The position numbers were made by a program, and so were the translations under genes. A model generated the notes under the pieces. It ran no database searches. It saw only the letters and a list, made by a program, of their open reading frames with translations, and was not told the DNA's origin. Of a stretch of DNA of 64,000 bases, positions 1 to 10,347 are shown one piece after another; the stretch's first letter is position 1; the number at the start of each line of letters is the position of its first letter. This stretch comes from Symsagittifera roscoffensis (Eukaryota > Xenacoelomorpha > Acoela > Convolutidae). The DNA is taken from NCBI RefSeq assembly GCF_963678635.1, contig NC_087067.1:60500594-60564593 (forward strand). The letters run 5' to 3'.

Positions 1-900
1 ATATTGTTTATTAACGATCTTCCTGATATATTTAATCATTCAAACTGATTTCTTTTCGCTGATGACTCAAAATTCATTTGTAAGACAAAGTGCAGTGATT
101 TACAGTCTGATGTGGACAGTTTCACTCATTGGTGTACTCAGAATGGTCTTAAGATCAATAAAGACAAGTGCAATTTCATTATATTCAATGGCAAATTTCC
201 TGATTGTATTTTTGTTAAAAACGAACCTGCTCATTCTATTATTTTACTCAAAGACCTTGGTCTGCTTGTTAGCTCTGACCTTACTTGGTCAGACAATATT
301 AGTAAAAACCTTCTATCGAGCAAAAAAAGCTTTCATTTTATCAAACGTTTTATTCCATATCACTTTCCACTTTCTGTTAAACTGATGTTCATCAATACTT
401 GTGTTAAAATTATGTTATTGTATGCTAGTCCTGTGTGGTCTCCCTCTTTAACTATGTTAAGGAAGCTTGAGAATTTCAATAAAAAATGTCTTACCTGGGT
501 TACAGGTCATTTACATTATTTAAAGCAACTTTCTTTAACGAATTCGCTTCCCATATCCTTCAGGCTTATATTTAACGACCTTATCCTTTTCCACAAAATT
601 TTAAATGGCAACTCAGAACTCCCTTTTGCTGCGTATTGTTATTTTAAATGACGACATTAAGATCCAGCACGTTGATGACAGTGAAAACTCGCAAGAAGAT
701 GGTCAATCGAGACGTTCTTCACCCACCGAACAGCACGTGCCGTGAACTACATGCTGAAAACAACGGAGATCGACTTTTTCACCTCTTTGCGCCGTTTTCG
801 ATGTACCCTCAAAGAATTCTTACTAGAGCGCTCTAAACTCTTCAATCGTGAAAACTCATGCAATTGGTTTTTGAAGTGCCTTTGCTCTTTCTGTAGATCC
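1..900 (+). pseudogene. Non-LTR retrotransposon reverse transcriptase, C-terminal half (broken)
   Basis: Frame 1 reads through the end of a reverse transcriptase. It begins with an INDLP-type block, then a catalytic FADD motif (codons at 55-66), and continues through thumb and connection sequence to a stop at 649-651. A TGA at 46-48 interrupts the frame just before the catalytic motif. Beyond 651, coding similarity seems to continue in shifted frames to about 895, in the lysine/arginine-rich segment typical of the end of CR1/Jockey-like RTs. The 5' part lies outside the window. There is no ATG at the start of the open stretch, so this is a truncated, dead copy. The clade is inferred from general RT layout only. 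A T/TTTG-rich tract follows. Confidence 0.8.
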
Positions 901-954
901 TAGTTTTGTTCATCTATTTATATAAATTTTGCCTTATTTTTAAAAAGGGAATTA

Positions 955-985
955 ATTTTTTTTTGTTTGTTTGTTTTGTTTGTAC
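955..985 (+). repeat. Poly-T / TTTG simple repeat
   Basis: A T run followed by TTTG and TTTTG units. It lies just beyond the first reverse transcriptase fragment and may be the remnant of its simple-sequence 3' tail. Confidence 0.6.
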
Positions 986-1200
986 AATGAAAATTGCATA
1001 CAGCAAAAAACTCCAATGTGTGGCAACTAAAACGACAAAACATAGGTAGCCAAAAAACGAAGCGAAATTTTTTTTTAAACTAAATACTTCCGGTATAAAA
1101 AAAAAAACAGGTCCTGGTCAGATTCGAACACAGTACCTTTGCCGTCGTAGACTAAATTTGCCGGAGACGATTGGAAATTTCAATACATTATAAACCAAGA
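986..1200. other. Non-coding spacer with a tRNA-like scrap
   Basis: No convincing coding sequence. On the - strand at about 1,095-1,180 there is a TTCGAATC box preceded by a weak A-box-like stretch and followed by an oligo-T run, like the 3' half of a tRNA or tRNA-derived SINE. The T-arm stem does not pair well, so it is not called as a tRNA gene. Confidence 0.3.
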
Positions 1201-2280
1201 TACCAGGTGATTCTGATGACCAACTCCTTGCATACTTACATCAAGTATACCTAAATTATGATGACCAAACGACTAAAAATATAACAGCGCTCTATCCAGA
1301 TTTTGAAAAAGTTTTTGACTCCGTTCCGCATCAACTTTTAATGCATAAATTGAAGTATTATGGTTTTGGAGGAACAAGTGGTGTCCCTCAAGGTTCTCTA
1401 TTGGGACCATTACTTTTCATACTATAAATAAACGACTTACCAGATAACTTGAACCTAGTTGACACTTTTGGATATGCTGATAACTTCAAGGTTATAGCAA
1501 CAACTCAAACAGAAAAGAACTATGCCACTACGACAATTGAACATTGATGTAGTAAAAACCAAAAGCGTCTAAATACCGGTACCGGAAAATGTACTCTCGT
1601 TAGTTTCAAAAACAAGCTGGAAGGTCAACTTAATGGAAATATCCTAAAAATCGAAACTGAAAAGGATCTAGGAATTTTAGTAACACCCACTCGCTCATGG
1701 AATGTAATTGCGTCTAAGCGTTGTCAGAAGTCGCTAACGGCTTTTTACTCACTAAAACGTAACCTCTCTGAAAAGTGTCCTATAACTTCTAAGGTAAACG
1801 CCTACACGGTATATGTAGTCCCAATTGTAGTTAATGGCGCGTCAGCAACGCACTACTCGAAATCATACCTCCGAGCAATTGAAAAGGTTCAGCGAACGGC
1901 GACCAAATGGATGCTTAGCTCACATATCCCACATAAATGTGAAATTCAAAAATTAAGAATGCTACCGCTGTCTCTGTATATTGAAATGCACGACCTCCTT
2001 CTGTTCATTTCTATAGTTCGCAATAACTAGGAAATTGACTTTATCCAATATGCCGAAAACACCGAAAGCTCAACGAGACAAAATGAAAGAAACCAATATC
2101 AAATACCGAAAACTCGCCTTAAGAAAACCAACTCAGACTTCTTCAATAAATGCCCAGCACTTTTCAATGTCATTCTTCGACATACCTCAAAACAGTTAAC
2201 TGACATACAGAAATCTGATATAGCGGAAATTTATGGGAAACTCTTTGAAAGATACTCAGAAAAGGACAGCTGCACATGGT
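1201..2280 (+). pseudogene. Second non-LTR reverse transcriptase (broken)
   Basis: A different RT copy from the one at position 1. In order it shows a block ending FDSVPHQLL (palm motif A, near 1,310-1,335), then SGVPQGSLLGP (motif B, about 1,377-1,410), INDLP, and YADN at 1,473-1,484 where YADD is expected. Thumb-like sequence with EKVQRTATKW (about 1,880-1,910) follows, and similarity runs to about 2,270. The second catalytic Asp of motif C is Asn, there are in-frame stops (for example TAA shortly before INDLP), and the segment between motifs A and B is shortened. This is a dead, internally deleted copy, probably of a CR1/Jockey-like lineage. Confidence 0.8.
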
Positions 2281-2390
2281 GAATAATGTGTCCATGTGGA
2301 AATTGTAACCCAAATGGAAAACTCAGAACTCATTAACACTAAAACTACAATTTGGGAGCAAACCCATGGGATAACAACCCTAAATCCTGT

Positions 2391-2391
2391 T

Positions 2392-2454
<63 letters not shown>

Positions 2455-2467
2455 ATACTACTAATAT

Positions 2468-2506
<39 letters not shown>

Positions 2507-2507
2507 C
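2391..2507 (+). repeat. (CTA)n trinucleotide microsatellite
   Basis: About 117 bp of CTA/TAC repeats, interrupted near 2,448-2,470 by ACTAAT and ATATT variants. ORFs running through it encode only Leu, Thr or Ser homopolymers and are artefacts of the repeat. Confidence 0.95.
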
Positions 2508-2628
2508 CCTCAAACCACAACAATCTATGCCCCAAGATAAGATAACCACACAAAACGCGTAAGGACTAACAGTTTAAGAAATTAAAAACCTCTAACCCAA
2601 AAATACTGAATCCATCATCCTATACCTT

Positions 2629-3141
2629 ATGTCAAGAGATAATCTAGGTAACAAACAAAGAACAAATCCAATATTCATAAACGATGCATTTTCAATAATT
2701 ATCAGCTATCAATCCATACTAGAACTAAAAGAAGCACAAGTTGACACAATACAACCAATAAAAATCTCACTAGTAGTGATATATCACAAAATGTTAAACA
2801 CGATCTACAAAAGATACTAACATGGTTTTTTAATTGATTGTTTTGTCCACAACCTTGATTTTAAATCACTAGCAAGAAAAAGTTTTCAATCACAAAATTC
2901 AGACAATGAAACTGTTCTGGCAAACGAAGCATATTATGTTAGGGACCCTGAATGGTCTCATCCATCAGTTATTAATACACAAATTGATATTTCAATCACC
3001 ACAGTTTCCATCAATAGAGATCATCTTAGAATAACTCTACTTACTACTGATGCAACACCTATAAACTACAATTCAATATTCACTGATAGAGCAGGAAATA
3101 AAAGTTTAAAATCTCTATTGGTTAATCAAGACAATTTTTAA
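2629..3141 (+). pseudogene. Unrecognised ORF with one internal stop, possibly envelope-like remnant
   Basis: An ATG-started frame of 63 codons ends at TAA (2,818-2,820). The same frame is then open for another 106 codons to TAA at 3,139-3,141, so the simplest reading is one gene of about 170 codons with a single nonsense change. The second half has an even, soluble-protein composition (for example RDPEWSHPSVINTQ) with no membrane helix. It sits about 160 bp upstream of an LTR-like block on the same strand, the place of the last gene (env or pol end) of an LTR element. That placement, not a recognised domain, is the only reason for the envelope-like suggestion. Confidence 0.4.
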
Positions 3142-3301
3142 AAAAAAAACAAGAAAATATACACAGCAAGATATTCAATTTCCAACACATTTCGTAAATG
3201 AAAAAATAGTTGAAACAATGCCAACAACAACGAAACAAAGCATTTCCCCAATTCACCCTAAAACTAAAACTTCAAGAAAACGCAGCATATCCTTAAACAA
3301 C

Positions 3302-3932
3302 TGTAACAGTCGCCTACTTAAGTCACATATGAGGTTAAAGAAAAATAGGCCCTAAAACCATTGGCTCAAGAGTCAGGGACACTATCTCTTGTGTTTTTCT
3401 ACCTCGAACGGTCGAAGCCAATTCGGTTTACTTGCGACATGAGACTAAAATCCTCGTTACAGCTTAAAGGCCACTACCAAAATACCCCCTCTCTAGAAAA
3501 TAAGAACGTCCCCAAACTTAGGTCTCAAAATACCCAAAACACGCGAATGCCGTCAAAAACAGGGTCGGAACAGGGGTTGGACCATTGGGAGAATTCGGTT
3601 GTCCACCTTTCTACCGAAGATTCACTCTGGTCCACTTCTGATTAATATGTTCTTCTTTCGCAATCGTGCTGTCTCCTATTTCAGGATAAGACAGCTCTAC
3701 TCTCGTGTGATACTATGTCTGGAAATTGCGAAAAGCAATTTCCCGCTGCTTTTGACCACTTTCCCGCGATTGTAGTTCGATTGTTCTGATCTTATATTTC
3801 TGAGATTTTCAGTTGTCGCGAGAAAATTGAGCATGACATGTTCAATTCGAATTTTTTGAAAAATTCCATTTCACCCCAAAATCACGTTGTTCGTATTGCT
3901 CAAGGTCAAACTTCAAAATAAGACCGACTGGC
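3302..3932 (+). repeat. LTR-like block, copy 0 (putative 3' LTR)
   Basis: Begins TGTAACAGTCGCC and matches blocks at about 13,009-13,886, 18,902-19,779 and 24,864-25,744. Similarity ends at a shared CCGACTGGCACA. In this copy unrelated sequence follows, while in the other copies a gag-like region follows on the same strand. That is the behaviour expected of a 3' LTR against 5' LTRs. This copy lacks a block of about 263 bp present in the others (13,264-13,526). The LTR identity is inferred; exact termini and a target duplication were not established. Confidence 0.5.
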
Positions 3933-4283
3933 ACATACTCCCCGGACTCAAGATAGATGTCCTCATTGCGTGTCGCCGTCTGCCAGTGAATCCCATGAAA
4001 TTTGAGTGTTGCTCAAGATACAGTGCCAGTGGTCATTTACAGAAGTTTCCAGCAGATTCAACTTTATCTACACTCCCAAAATTCACAACCATGCAAAAAT
4101 GTCACACTATCGCTGAACAGCAATCAAAATCTGCACATACACCTGCACCTTAAATTTCTGCTTTGCAAGCTTATGATTTAAAATTTCTTTTGTCCCATTC
4201 AATCAGGAAATTGTCATGCAGCATTTTGTTTATATAATAGACAATTAATAAAAGTATATTGTTTTCGTTAAAATTTCTTTTTC
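3933..4283. other. Spacer with no recognisable gene
   Basis: Sequence between the LTR-like block and the 3' end of the large - strand element. A short open stretch on the + strand (to 4,153) has no recognisable composition or neighbours. Nothing further is supported. Confidence 0.4.
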
Positions 4284-4310
4284 GTGAACTCAGATTCGAT
4301 CCGAGTTCAC
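4284..4310 (-). other. Perfect 8-bp stem hairpin just past the stop of the large - strand gene
   Basis: GTGAACTC (4,284-4,291) and GAGTTCAC (4,303-4,310) are exact inverted repeats around an 11-nt loop. On the - strand the hairpin lies about 30 nt after the stop of the last ORF (4,341). The inner part resembles a tRNA T-arm with an ATCGAAT loop. It may be a 3'-UTR structure of the element; the function is inferred. Confidence 0.4.
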
Positions 4311-4340
4311 ACTTGAGCCCCTTTCCTTCCCTCTCACGAC

Positions 4341-4910
4341 TCAAGAATCCCTTACTGAGCTACCTGCTCTTTTCGCGTTCTTCGCCTTCGAGGTGCTAGG
4401 CCCTGATACACTCGACACCGCAATCTGTCTTAACAGTGCTTCCTCATCATCGGAGCTTATCACGATCTCTTCCCAAGCCTTTAGTTGTTCGTAAGATCGC
4501 ATCCACTCCCTCTGTTCCTGCAACCTCTTTGCTTGGTTGGGCAAACCCTTCACCTTCGACTCCCTATTCAAGCAAAAGGAGTTGTGCAGACTCAGACTCA
4601 CGTTCTTCGCCAAGTCCTCTTCCAGTATTGATTCTCTCTCCTTGGTATAATCTTTAGACACTCTACCAACTCTTTTCCAACCCGTCGTGATCGCATTTCG
4701 GTGGGTCAGCAAAGGTCTTTTGAAGGCTTCCGGTCTTATCTCTGCCAGGAACTGTCGATTTTCCTTCTGATGCTTTTTGATGTGATCTTTCGTCACCATA
4801 TACAACCAAGATGTCAGTGTCGCTCGAAACCACGGGAAGAACCTTATGTGGCTCCATACGTGCATGACCTCCATCGGTATGGCAAATACCTGGCATGCAG
4901 TATCAAGCAA
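4341..4910 (-). pseudogene. C-terminal fragment of the second ORF
   Basis: 190 codons without a stop, the longest open piece at this end. The first third is Trp/Phe-rich (MHVWSHIRFFPWF region). The middle has long charged helical stretches rich in Glu, Lys and Arg. The end carries SSDDEEALLRQ followed by KAKNAKRAG and the terminal stop. An acidic patch followed by a basic tail would fit a nucleic-acid-binding or nuclear protein, but no family is recognised. Confidence 0.5.
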
Positions 4911-5057
4911 CTCAAGTCTCCTGCTGTAATCGACTCTGCCGTCGGTGTCTTCGACTCCTTATATTTGGTCACATTCTCTTCGATCCAACGTAATGCCAGC
5001 ATCATACACTACCACCAAGAAGGTCACCTTCTGCCGGTGATTGGGTAATCCGATCGA

Positions 5058-5306
5058 CTAAATTTCTTCCACGTCCCATATTAGGCAGAGATTCGCGTGG
5101 TCTTGGTACCATACCGTCTGTGCCAGACAATGGCACGGGCATTCCCCATGTGTGATATTGATGCTCCGGAAATTGCGTTCTCCCGAAGCTTCCATCACCT
5201 TCTCATGCACTGCATCATTTTCTCCTAGATATGGGGCACTATTCATCGGCTTCCCGATTATGTTTTGTCTCTCGAAGTCACTCGTGTTTTCACCTTCCAA
5301 ACCCAA
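5058..5306 (-). pseudogene. Fragment of the second ORF
   Basis: An 82-codon open piece between two frame changes, with Cys/His residues (HGECPCHC near its middle) but no complete zinc-finger pattern. It belongs to the large element by strand, composition and position. Confidence 0.4.
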
Positions 5307-5521
5307 AAGTTATTCCCCCCAGATTTCACTCAAGACATCTCTTTATTCCTTCGGCACCATTCCCCGGATTTTCCTCATTAGTTTGTGTGAGTGGTGCGAC
5401 ATCGAGCCAGTCGTACGCACTTGGGCACCGAGAAGGCTTTGTCTATTAGTATCCTCTGGCTGGATACCTCCACCATCGCCATGTGTATTGGGTAGTGGCT
5501 ACCACATAGGTTGACTATTAC

Positions 5522-5815
5522 TTATCCCACTAGGGACTTCGCATTTACTGGCAGACCATAGGCTTCACTTACGGGAAATCCCATCTCCGCCCCAAGACCA
5601 ACCTTCCACCCTTTGATGTGCTTCTGTGTTACTTGCAATGCCCCAGGCCATGACTCCACGCTCAATGCTGTCACCAAGTGGTGCTCAGACTCTAGCATCT
5701 CCAGTGACTGTAGACTGCACAGTCTCGAGAAGAACCCCAAAGCCGTTGCTATGTTCACGGTAGTGCTCGTGTAACACTCAGCCACTATTTGTATTTCATT
5801 ATTTTCTCTTTCCAT
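5522..5815 (-). pseudogene. Fragment of the second ORF
   Basis: A 97-codon open piece in the same frame as the 813-bp fragment immediately upstream on this strand. It has mixed helical composition and no recognised motif. About 90 bp separate the two pieces, with at least one stop between them. Confidence 0.4.
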
Positions 5816-5905
5816 AATGTCGCCAAACCAAGCGACTAGGTCTTCTCTTTGGAAAGACTGTATTCTGACACATGATTGTCCATCACAAGTGTGCTCTCCG
5901 CTTCC

Positions 5906-6718
5906 CTACGTAAGGTTAAGACAACTACCTGGTTCCATCTTTTTCACCGATCCTAGCTTACTCGTTGCTTCGCCCGACTCCTTGCTCTGAGGCAAGATCA
6001 GCTTGTGTACTACACTCAGTGTTCCTAGATCCTTGTCTTTTGTCGGTGCCAGCCTCACTCGCTCCGTGACCTCTTCAATCAGGCTTGCCTGGGGATGCGG
6101 ACACCAGGAAGGTCTCAGCAACTTCCAAACCACTCCTAAGTTCGTAATCAGCATGCCATTTTCATAACCCATTTTCAATTCGACTCTCATGTCCGAGCTC
6201 GGCACGCTTATCACCTTGGGCATCTTCTGAAGAATCAAGCCTAAGCTCGGTTTCTCTCTTTCCACTGTATCAATCTCAATTATCGCCTCCGTCCAAAACT
6301 TTAACAGCTCCGTCACTTCGTGGTTCCTGTGAGCTCTCCCGGCCTCTGAATCCAAGAAAGGGTTGTACGCAATCCCCATTACCCCAGATACAGATTGATA
6401 TTCCCCACGTTTGTTGGGTCTCGAGTACTTTCCAGCCGAGGCCAAGTTACGATGCATGTCATGTCCCTCTTCGATTTTTTTGTTGTAGAATCTTTGTATC
6501 TCGTCAAGTTTTCCATGATTCTCTAGAGACTGCCTGGAGCCATCCTCCTTCTCTACTCCAGTACTCTGGTATACAATCAGGATGACCGTTGAGATTCTTC
6601 TTTCCATAGTCTTGCTTCCCGTCGCTCTCTGCTGAAACGCTTGGATGGTACTGTCAGTCATCACGGACATTATCCACATCAAGAAACAAGTGGCGTCTTT
6701 CCTTTTCGCCAGACTCAA
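5906..6718 (-). pseudogene. Longest fragment of the second ORF
   Basis: 270 codons open, the longest uninterrupted piece of the second ORF. Composition is soluble alpha/beta, with repeated Glu/Lys-rich stretches (KFWTEAIIEIDTVEREK and similar). There is no Walker motif, metal-binding cluster or transmembrane helix. Frame changes lie at both ends. No family assignment is possible by eye. Confidence 0.5.
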
Positions 6719-7054
6719 ACCGGAATTGTCCCTGGCGACGTGCTATCTATCTATCCCCACCAAGCTCCACGCGAACATCAGCTGTCCTTCTGTTCTAACG
6801 AAGGGATTTGCCATCAACTGCAGCGCGGACAAGGGTGTTCTCATCGCCTCTTCAAAAAAGTCCCGTAGTAAGTTTTGCCAAGTTCGCTTCAGTTGGCTCC
6901 CCTTTTCTAACTTGTTCACCTCGGGTTTTTGTTGGGTAGACCAATTACGTCCCCTGTTTCTTCAGGCAGTCTTCCAGTTCCTTCATTGCCTCCAGAGCCA
7001 CTCACCAAGGTCGAGCGGTATTCCTCGTCGCATTCTTCTCAAGAGGGTCGCTGG

Positions 7055-7444
7055 TCACTTGTTTCCAGTAGCCTGGTGCTCGCTTGAGATCCATTCTTTG
7101 CCGACATCCACCTCCCACATTTTTCCACTCGTTGAACCCCTCTTCGTGTTCGCCTTTTGGGGTCTAAAGTCTTCTTCTGTTGCCAAACACGTTAAGGCCT
7201 CCATCTCTTTCACCACCTCGGCCAGCTTCCTTGGTTTGGAGCCGCCCTTGTAGGCTGCCGTCTTCCACCGCGCTAGAATCATGGGAGCCGTCTCACTAAT
7301 ATTCTTTTCAGAGACCGCGTCCGCCGAGGGACTACTCAACTCTTCTGCCTCTCTCTTCCTCTTCCGAGACTTTACGCCTCTACTTGGGGGCGTGGCCTCT
7401 ATCATCACTGATTCGACCTCTTTATCCCGGTCCGGTCCTTCCAA
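7055..7444 (-). pseudogene. Fragment with a basic nuclear-localisation-like cluster
   Basis: 129 codons. Near the start is GVKSRKRKREAEELSSPS, a dense Lys/Arg cluster followed by an acidic Ser-rich stretch, which resembles a nuclear localisation signal. Later a charged stretch is followed by FRPQKANTKRG. No domain is recognised. Its upstream neighbour on the same strand lies 15 bp away in another frame. Confidence 0.45.
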
Positions 7445-7458
7445 CTCTTGCCTCCCAC

Positions 7459-7815
7459 TTATCGAGCCTTGAGGATATTAGTATCTATAATTATAATACT
7501 AGTCTTAACCTTATCCTTCCTTCCCATTTCAATCATTTTATCATCAGTTTTTTGTTTCAGAGTAGAGATATCTTTACATTCATCATCTTTGGTCTTCTGT
7601 TGCATCTTCCTCAATTTGACCAGCTTGACCAACAGCTCCTTCCTTGCCTTCTCGTCCAGTCCTGTGCCCATCAAGGCGGGTTCCCCGAACTTCACTACCG
7701 TGTTCCACATCTCTTCTTTGAAGTTCTCTAGCGTGGTCTCACTTTTCGTCTCCTGATTAAACTCACTCAAGAACTCCCGCCACACTATTTCATCCAGAGT
7801 CACAAAAACATCCAC
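7459..7815 (-). pseudogene. N-terminal fragment of the second ORF, helical/coiled-coil-like
   Basis: 118 codons in a different frame from the candidate ATG at 7,873; the two frames join near 7,815. The middle is a highly charged helix (from DEKARKELLVKLVKLRKM onward) with heptad-like Leu/Val/Met spacing, suggesting a coiled coil. Then comes an isoleucine run and the end of the open frame. No family is recognised. Confidence 0.45.
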
Positions 7816-7955
7816 TTGTTTCCCTCGAAAGTGTTCTTTTTATCTCTTCGGTGCTCAAGAGTATCATCACCATGTTGGAAGTCTCGCTGGTTAAGGGCAG
7901 TTCCAGGTTTTTGCGAGGGGATGCTGTCAGAGGTGGCGTGGCCGTGTCCGCTCAG

Positions 7956-8318
7956 TCATCTCCACTCAGGTCCTGCAGCAGTTCCTGAGCGGAGTTCCTC
8001 CTCAGCTGGTTTTGGCTCAGGCGTAATCCCCACTTCCATTTCTTCTGCTGCTTCACTGCGAGTTTCGTCCATGCTCTCTCCTTCTGATTCAGCTCGCCTT
8101 TTCTCAAGCACGTCTCTAAACCTGCTCTCTACGGGACCGCTTCTCTTATCTCCAGGGGTGCCCACTGATAGGGGTGAGGATGTGGCTGGGTCCTGCTTCT
8201 TGTATTCAGTTAGGGCTACATATAAGGAGCCCGCTGCGTCCAGCTCTTTATCTTCTTGCTTCATTTCCACCTGCTCTAGTCCGTAGGGCGCCCGGTACTT
8301 TCTCGTGTCGAACTTCAT
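7956..8318 (-). pseudogene. C-terminal fragment of the first ORF
   Basis: 120 codons ending in a TGA that I take as the natural end of the first ORF, because a good ATG follows within about 85 bp on the same strand. The stretch is low in hydrophobics and rich in Glu, Pro, Ser and Thr (an EEMEVGITPEPKPAEEEL region), so it is probably a disordered tail. Confidence 0.45.
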
Positions 8319-8367
8319 CTCGTCTTTTAGGAGAATGTCCCTCCTCCACGATCATTCTCCCATCGTC

Positions 8368-8589
8368 CTAAACCGGCAGCAAGTTCGCCAGATCCACTTG
8401 ATCGAGTGTTCTCAAGATGCCCCGAACGTCAAATTTTGGAGGCATTGAGCCTCTCATCTTCTTTGCTTGCGTTGTCAATGAATTTATCTTGATACACAAG
8501 TGTGGAAGTAAACTGCTGCTGTATATCCGATAAACAAGGGGTCCCAGCCATCGGTGAACTCCTTCTGTGGTTTCTCTACCGCGGCTCAT
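8368..8589 (-). pseudogene. Fragment of the first ORF
   Basis: A 73-codon open piece with a hydrophobic start (VYRIYSSSLLPHLCIKI) and a basic middle (TTQAKKMRGSMPPKFD). No recognised domain; it joins its neighbours through frameshifts. Confidence 0.4.
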
Positions 8590-8686
8590 GCGTACAGGGA
8601 TGGAACCACCAGGGGGCTATTCATCCCAAGGGGGTCATTCTCCTGACTGTCGGGAACTCGGGAACGGTGGTGGGCAAAATTTCTTT

Positions 8687-8929
8687 TTATAGTGTCATTT
8701 CTAGCTCCCTCTTCACCAGCTCGAAGCTCCCCCTCCACGCCGGGATTTTCAAGTTTTCTCGTCTGTCCGCCGTCAGGGGATTCAAATTCCAGAACTTGCG
8801 GTAAGTTTCGATGGGACCTTCACGCGTCCCCCATTCTGCATTGTAGCTGCCCCGGAAATTAAAAACCACTAACTCAGGATCTTTTAGTTTCCGGAAGAGC
8901 ACTGTGGCTCTCATTCGTGCCCTCAGCAC
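8687..8929 (-). pseudogene. Fragment of the first ORF
   Basis: An 80-codon open piece, aromatic- and Arg-rich (KFWNLNPLTADRRENLKIP), overlapping the previous fragment in another frame by about 55 bp. No recognised domain. Confidence 0.4.
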
Positions 8930-9317
8930 CTCTTATCGGCACCAATTCAACGCCGTTCCATCTAGTACGCTTATCAGGCTCACGTGCACCACTGTATTGC
9001 AATATGCCGCCGCGAGAGGATCCGGAAAGACCTATGTGATTGTGCCGCCCGTAGATACAGGTTACGACCTCGCCAAGCCCCCTGATCACTCCCAATGGGT
9101 CAGACCTCATGGCCAAGCACAGATCTGTTAGTAGAGGGATGCCACCATTCGTCTCCCTCCATTCATCTCTCGTCTTTGGATTCCTCTCCTCGCCACTCAG
9201 GTGTCGATTTTGCATCAGAAGATACTCCACAAGCAACGTCTTTAGCCCAGCAGCGCATATTTGTAAGAGTAGGTATCTACGCTTGTGTGGGTTTTCCCTA
9301 TCGAGAGGGCTCCCCAT
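8874..9317 (-). pseudogene. Fragment of the first ORF
   Basis: 147 codons open. It contains Leu-rich helical sequence (LLLQICAAGLKTLLVEYLLM), a glycine-rich stretch (GLSGSSRGG) and a charged end. No catalytic motif is recognised. The adjacent piece (9,552-9,298) continues it upstream in another frame. Confidence 0.45.
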
Positions 9318-9552
9318 ATTTCATCAACCGATGAAACGCCATCAGCTTGCCATGAGTCAAGAGCACCAGCGTCAGGTTCCCGTCAATTCGAAGTGTCTCC
9401 ACTCCTCTGCTGAACATGTATGCTGAACCCATGCTAAACACGTATCTGGGATAAACCAAGTACAGTGCCAGCAAGAGGTTTATGGGTATATTCAATATCT
9501 CTTGCACCAAGGTCTCGAATATGGTTTCTTTCACATAGAATATTTTAGCCAT
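9298..9552 (-). pseudogene. Fragment of the first ORF with a hydrophobic segment
   Basis: 84 codons. INLLLALYLVYPRYVF is a hydrophobic stretch of about 16 residues, too short and polar-flanked to call a membrane helix with confidence. Overlaps the next fragment by 20 bp in another frame. Confidence 0.4.
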
Positions 9553-9564
9553 GTACTTCTTCTC

Positions 9565-10068
9565 TTAACAAGGACTCAAGAATCTCAAGATCTCGTGGTC
9601 TTTACTCGTTCTCAGCTCATCTTTGGCATGCTCCCTCCAGAATCCTCCAATGGTGACTTCGTTGGCCGCTGTGACGAATCTCCCCCCCCCCCCCGTCATC
9701 TCCCTACTCTCTGCCATCTCCAGCTGCCCCTCAAGAAAATACCATGTCTGCCTGACGAGAGGCGGAGCATTCTCCCGCGTCTTGTGCGTAGCATTCTCGA
9801 GCCTTGGGGTCAGGAATGGCCACCTGCCCCTATCTTGTGTCAGACGATATGCCATCGCCTCCAATTGATTTTCGGCCGCAGCCACGTTCTTCTTTTCATT
9901 GCTTGGTCCCCTCGCTTTGCTGCTGGAGCTCGTGATGATCACGTCCATACCTCGGAACCATAGGCTGGCTGTCAGATGACTTATGATTGGGTGATAAACC
10001 CCTTCTTCAGGACTGAACTTCATTTGTCGAGAAAGATTCGAAATCTCGAGTAAGAGGACCTCGTCCAA
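9565..10068 (-). pseudogene. Fragment of the first ORF with a homopolymer expansion
   Basis: 167 codons open. The piece is helical and charged, and holds a run of four glycines encoded by 13 consecutive C residues on the + strand (9,682-9,694). The run looks like a slippage expansion inserted in otherwise complex sequence. No domain is recognised. Confidence 0.45.
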
Positions 10069-10347
10069 TACGAAGTAGGGTGATTATCCCCTACTTACGG
10101 ACTGAACTTCAGCTGTCAAGCAAGATTCAAAATCTCGAGTAAGAGGGCCTCGTCCGATACGTCCGCCCATGACGCGGCCAACTCTTACTTCAGAAGTCTC
10201 AAGTTTGTGGGTTCCAGATCCCGATTGGGCTGCCATCAGAATTCGCCACGCATTCCCTTCCGCTATCAGGATCAAGATGGCATATACAAACTGCAGTGAA
10301 GGGGCTTGCTCGCGTACCCCGGGGACGTCTCGAACTCCATTTTCGTC

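Larger units (their letters stand above)
4341..7873 (-). pseudogene. Second ORF of the large unrecognised - strand element (shattered)
   Basis: A candidate ATG at 7,873-7,871 lies about 80 bp after a TGA that ends the upstream ORF. From there a run of same-strand coding fragments leads to the stop at 4,341, in three different frames, so several frameshifts and stops have accumulated. Fragments: 7,815-7,459, 7,444-7,055, 6,718-5,906, 5,815-5,522, 5,306-5,058 and 4,910-4,341. Total span is about 1,170 codons. Seen features are a charged helical stretch, a basic cluster (KSRKRKREAEE) near the start, and an acidic SSDDEEA followed by a Lys/Arg-rich end. No polymerase, integrase, helicase or protease motif is visible. 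The region is clearly richer in G+C than its surroundings. Treating it as one ORF is inference. Confidence 0.55.

Noticed and set aside
1092-1180. Possible tRNA gene on the - strand
   Set aside because: There is a TTCGAATC box and an oligo-T stretch, but the T-arm stem does not pair, no acceptor stem can be closed and the A-box to B-box distance is too short.
2256-2562. ORFs with Leu, Thr or Ser runs
   Set aside because: All three come from the CTA microsatellite read in different frames and strands.
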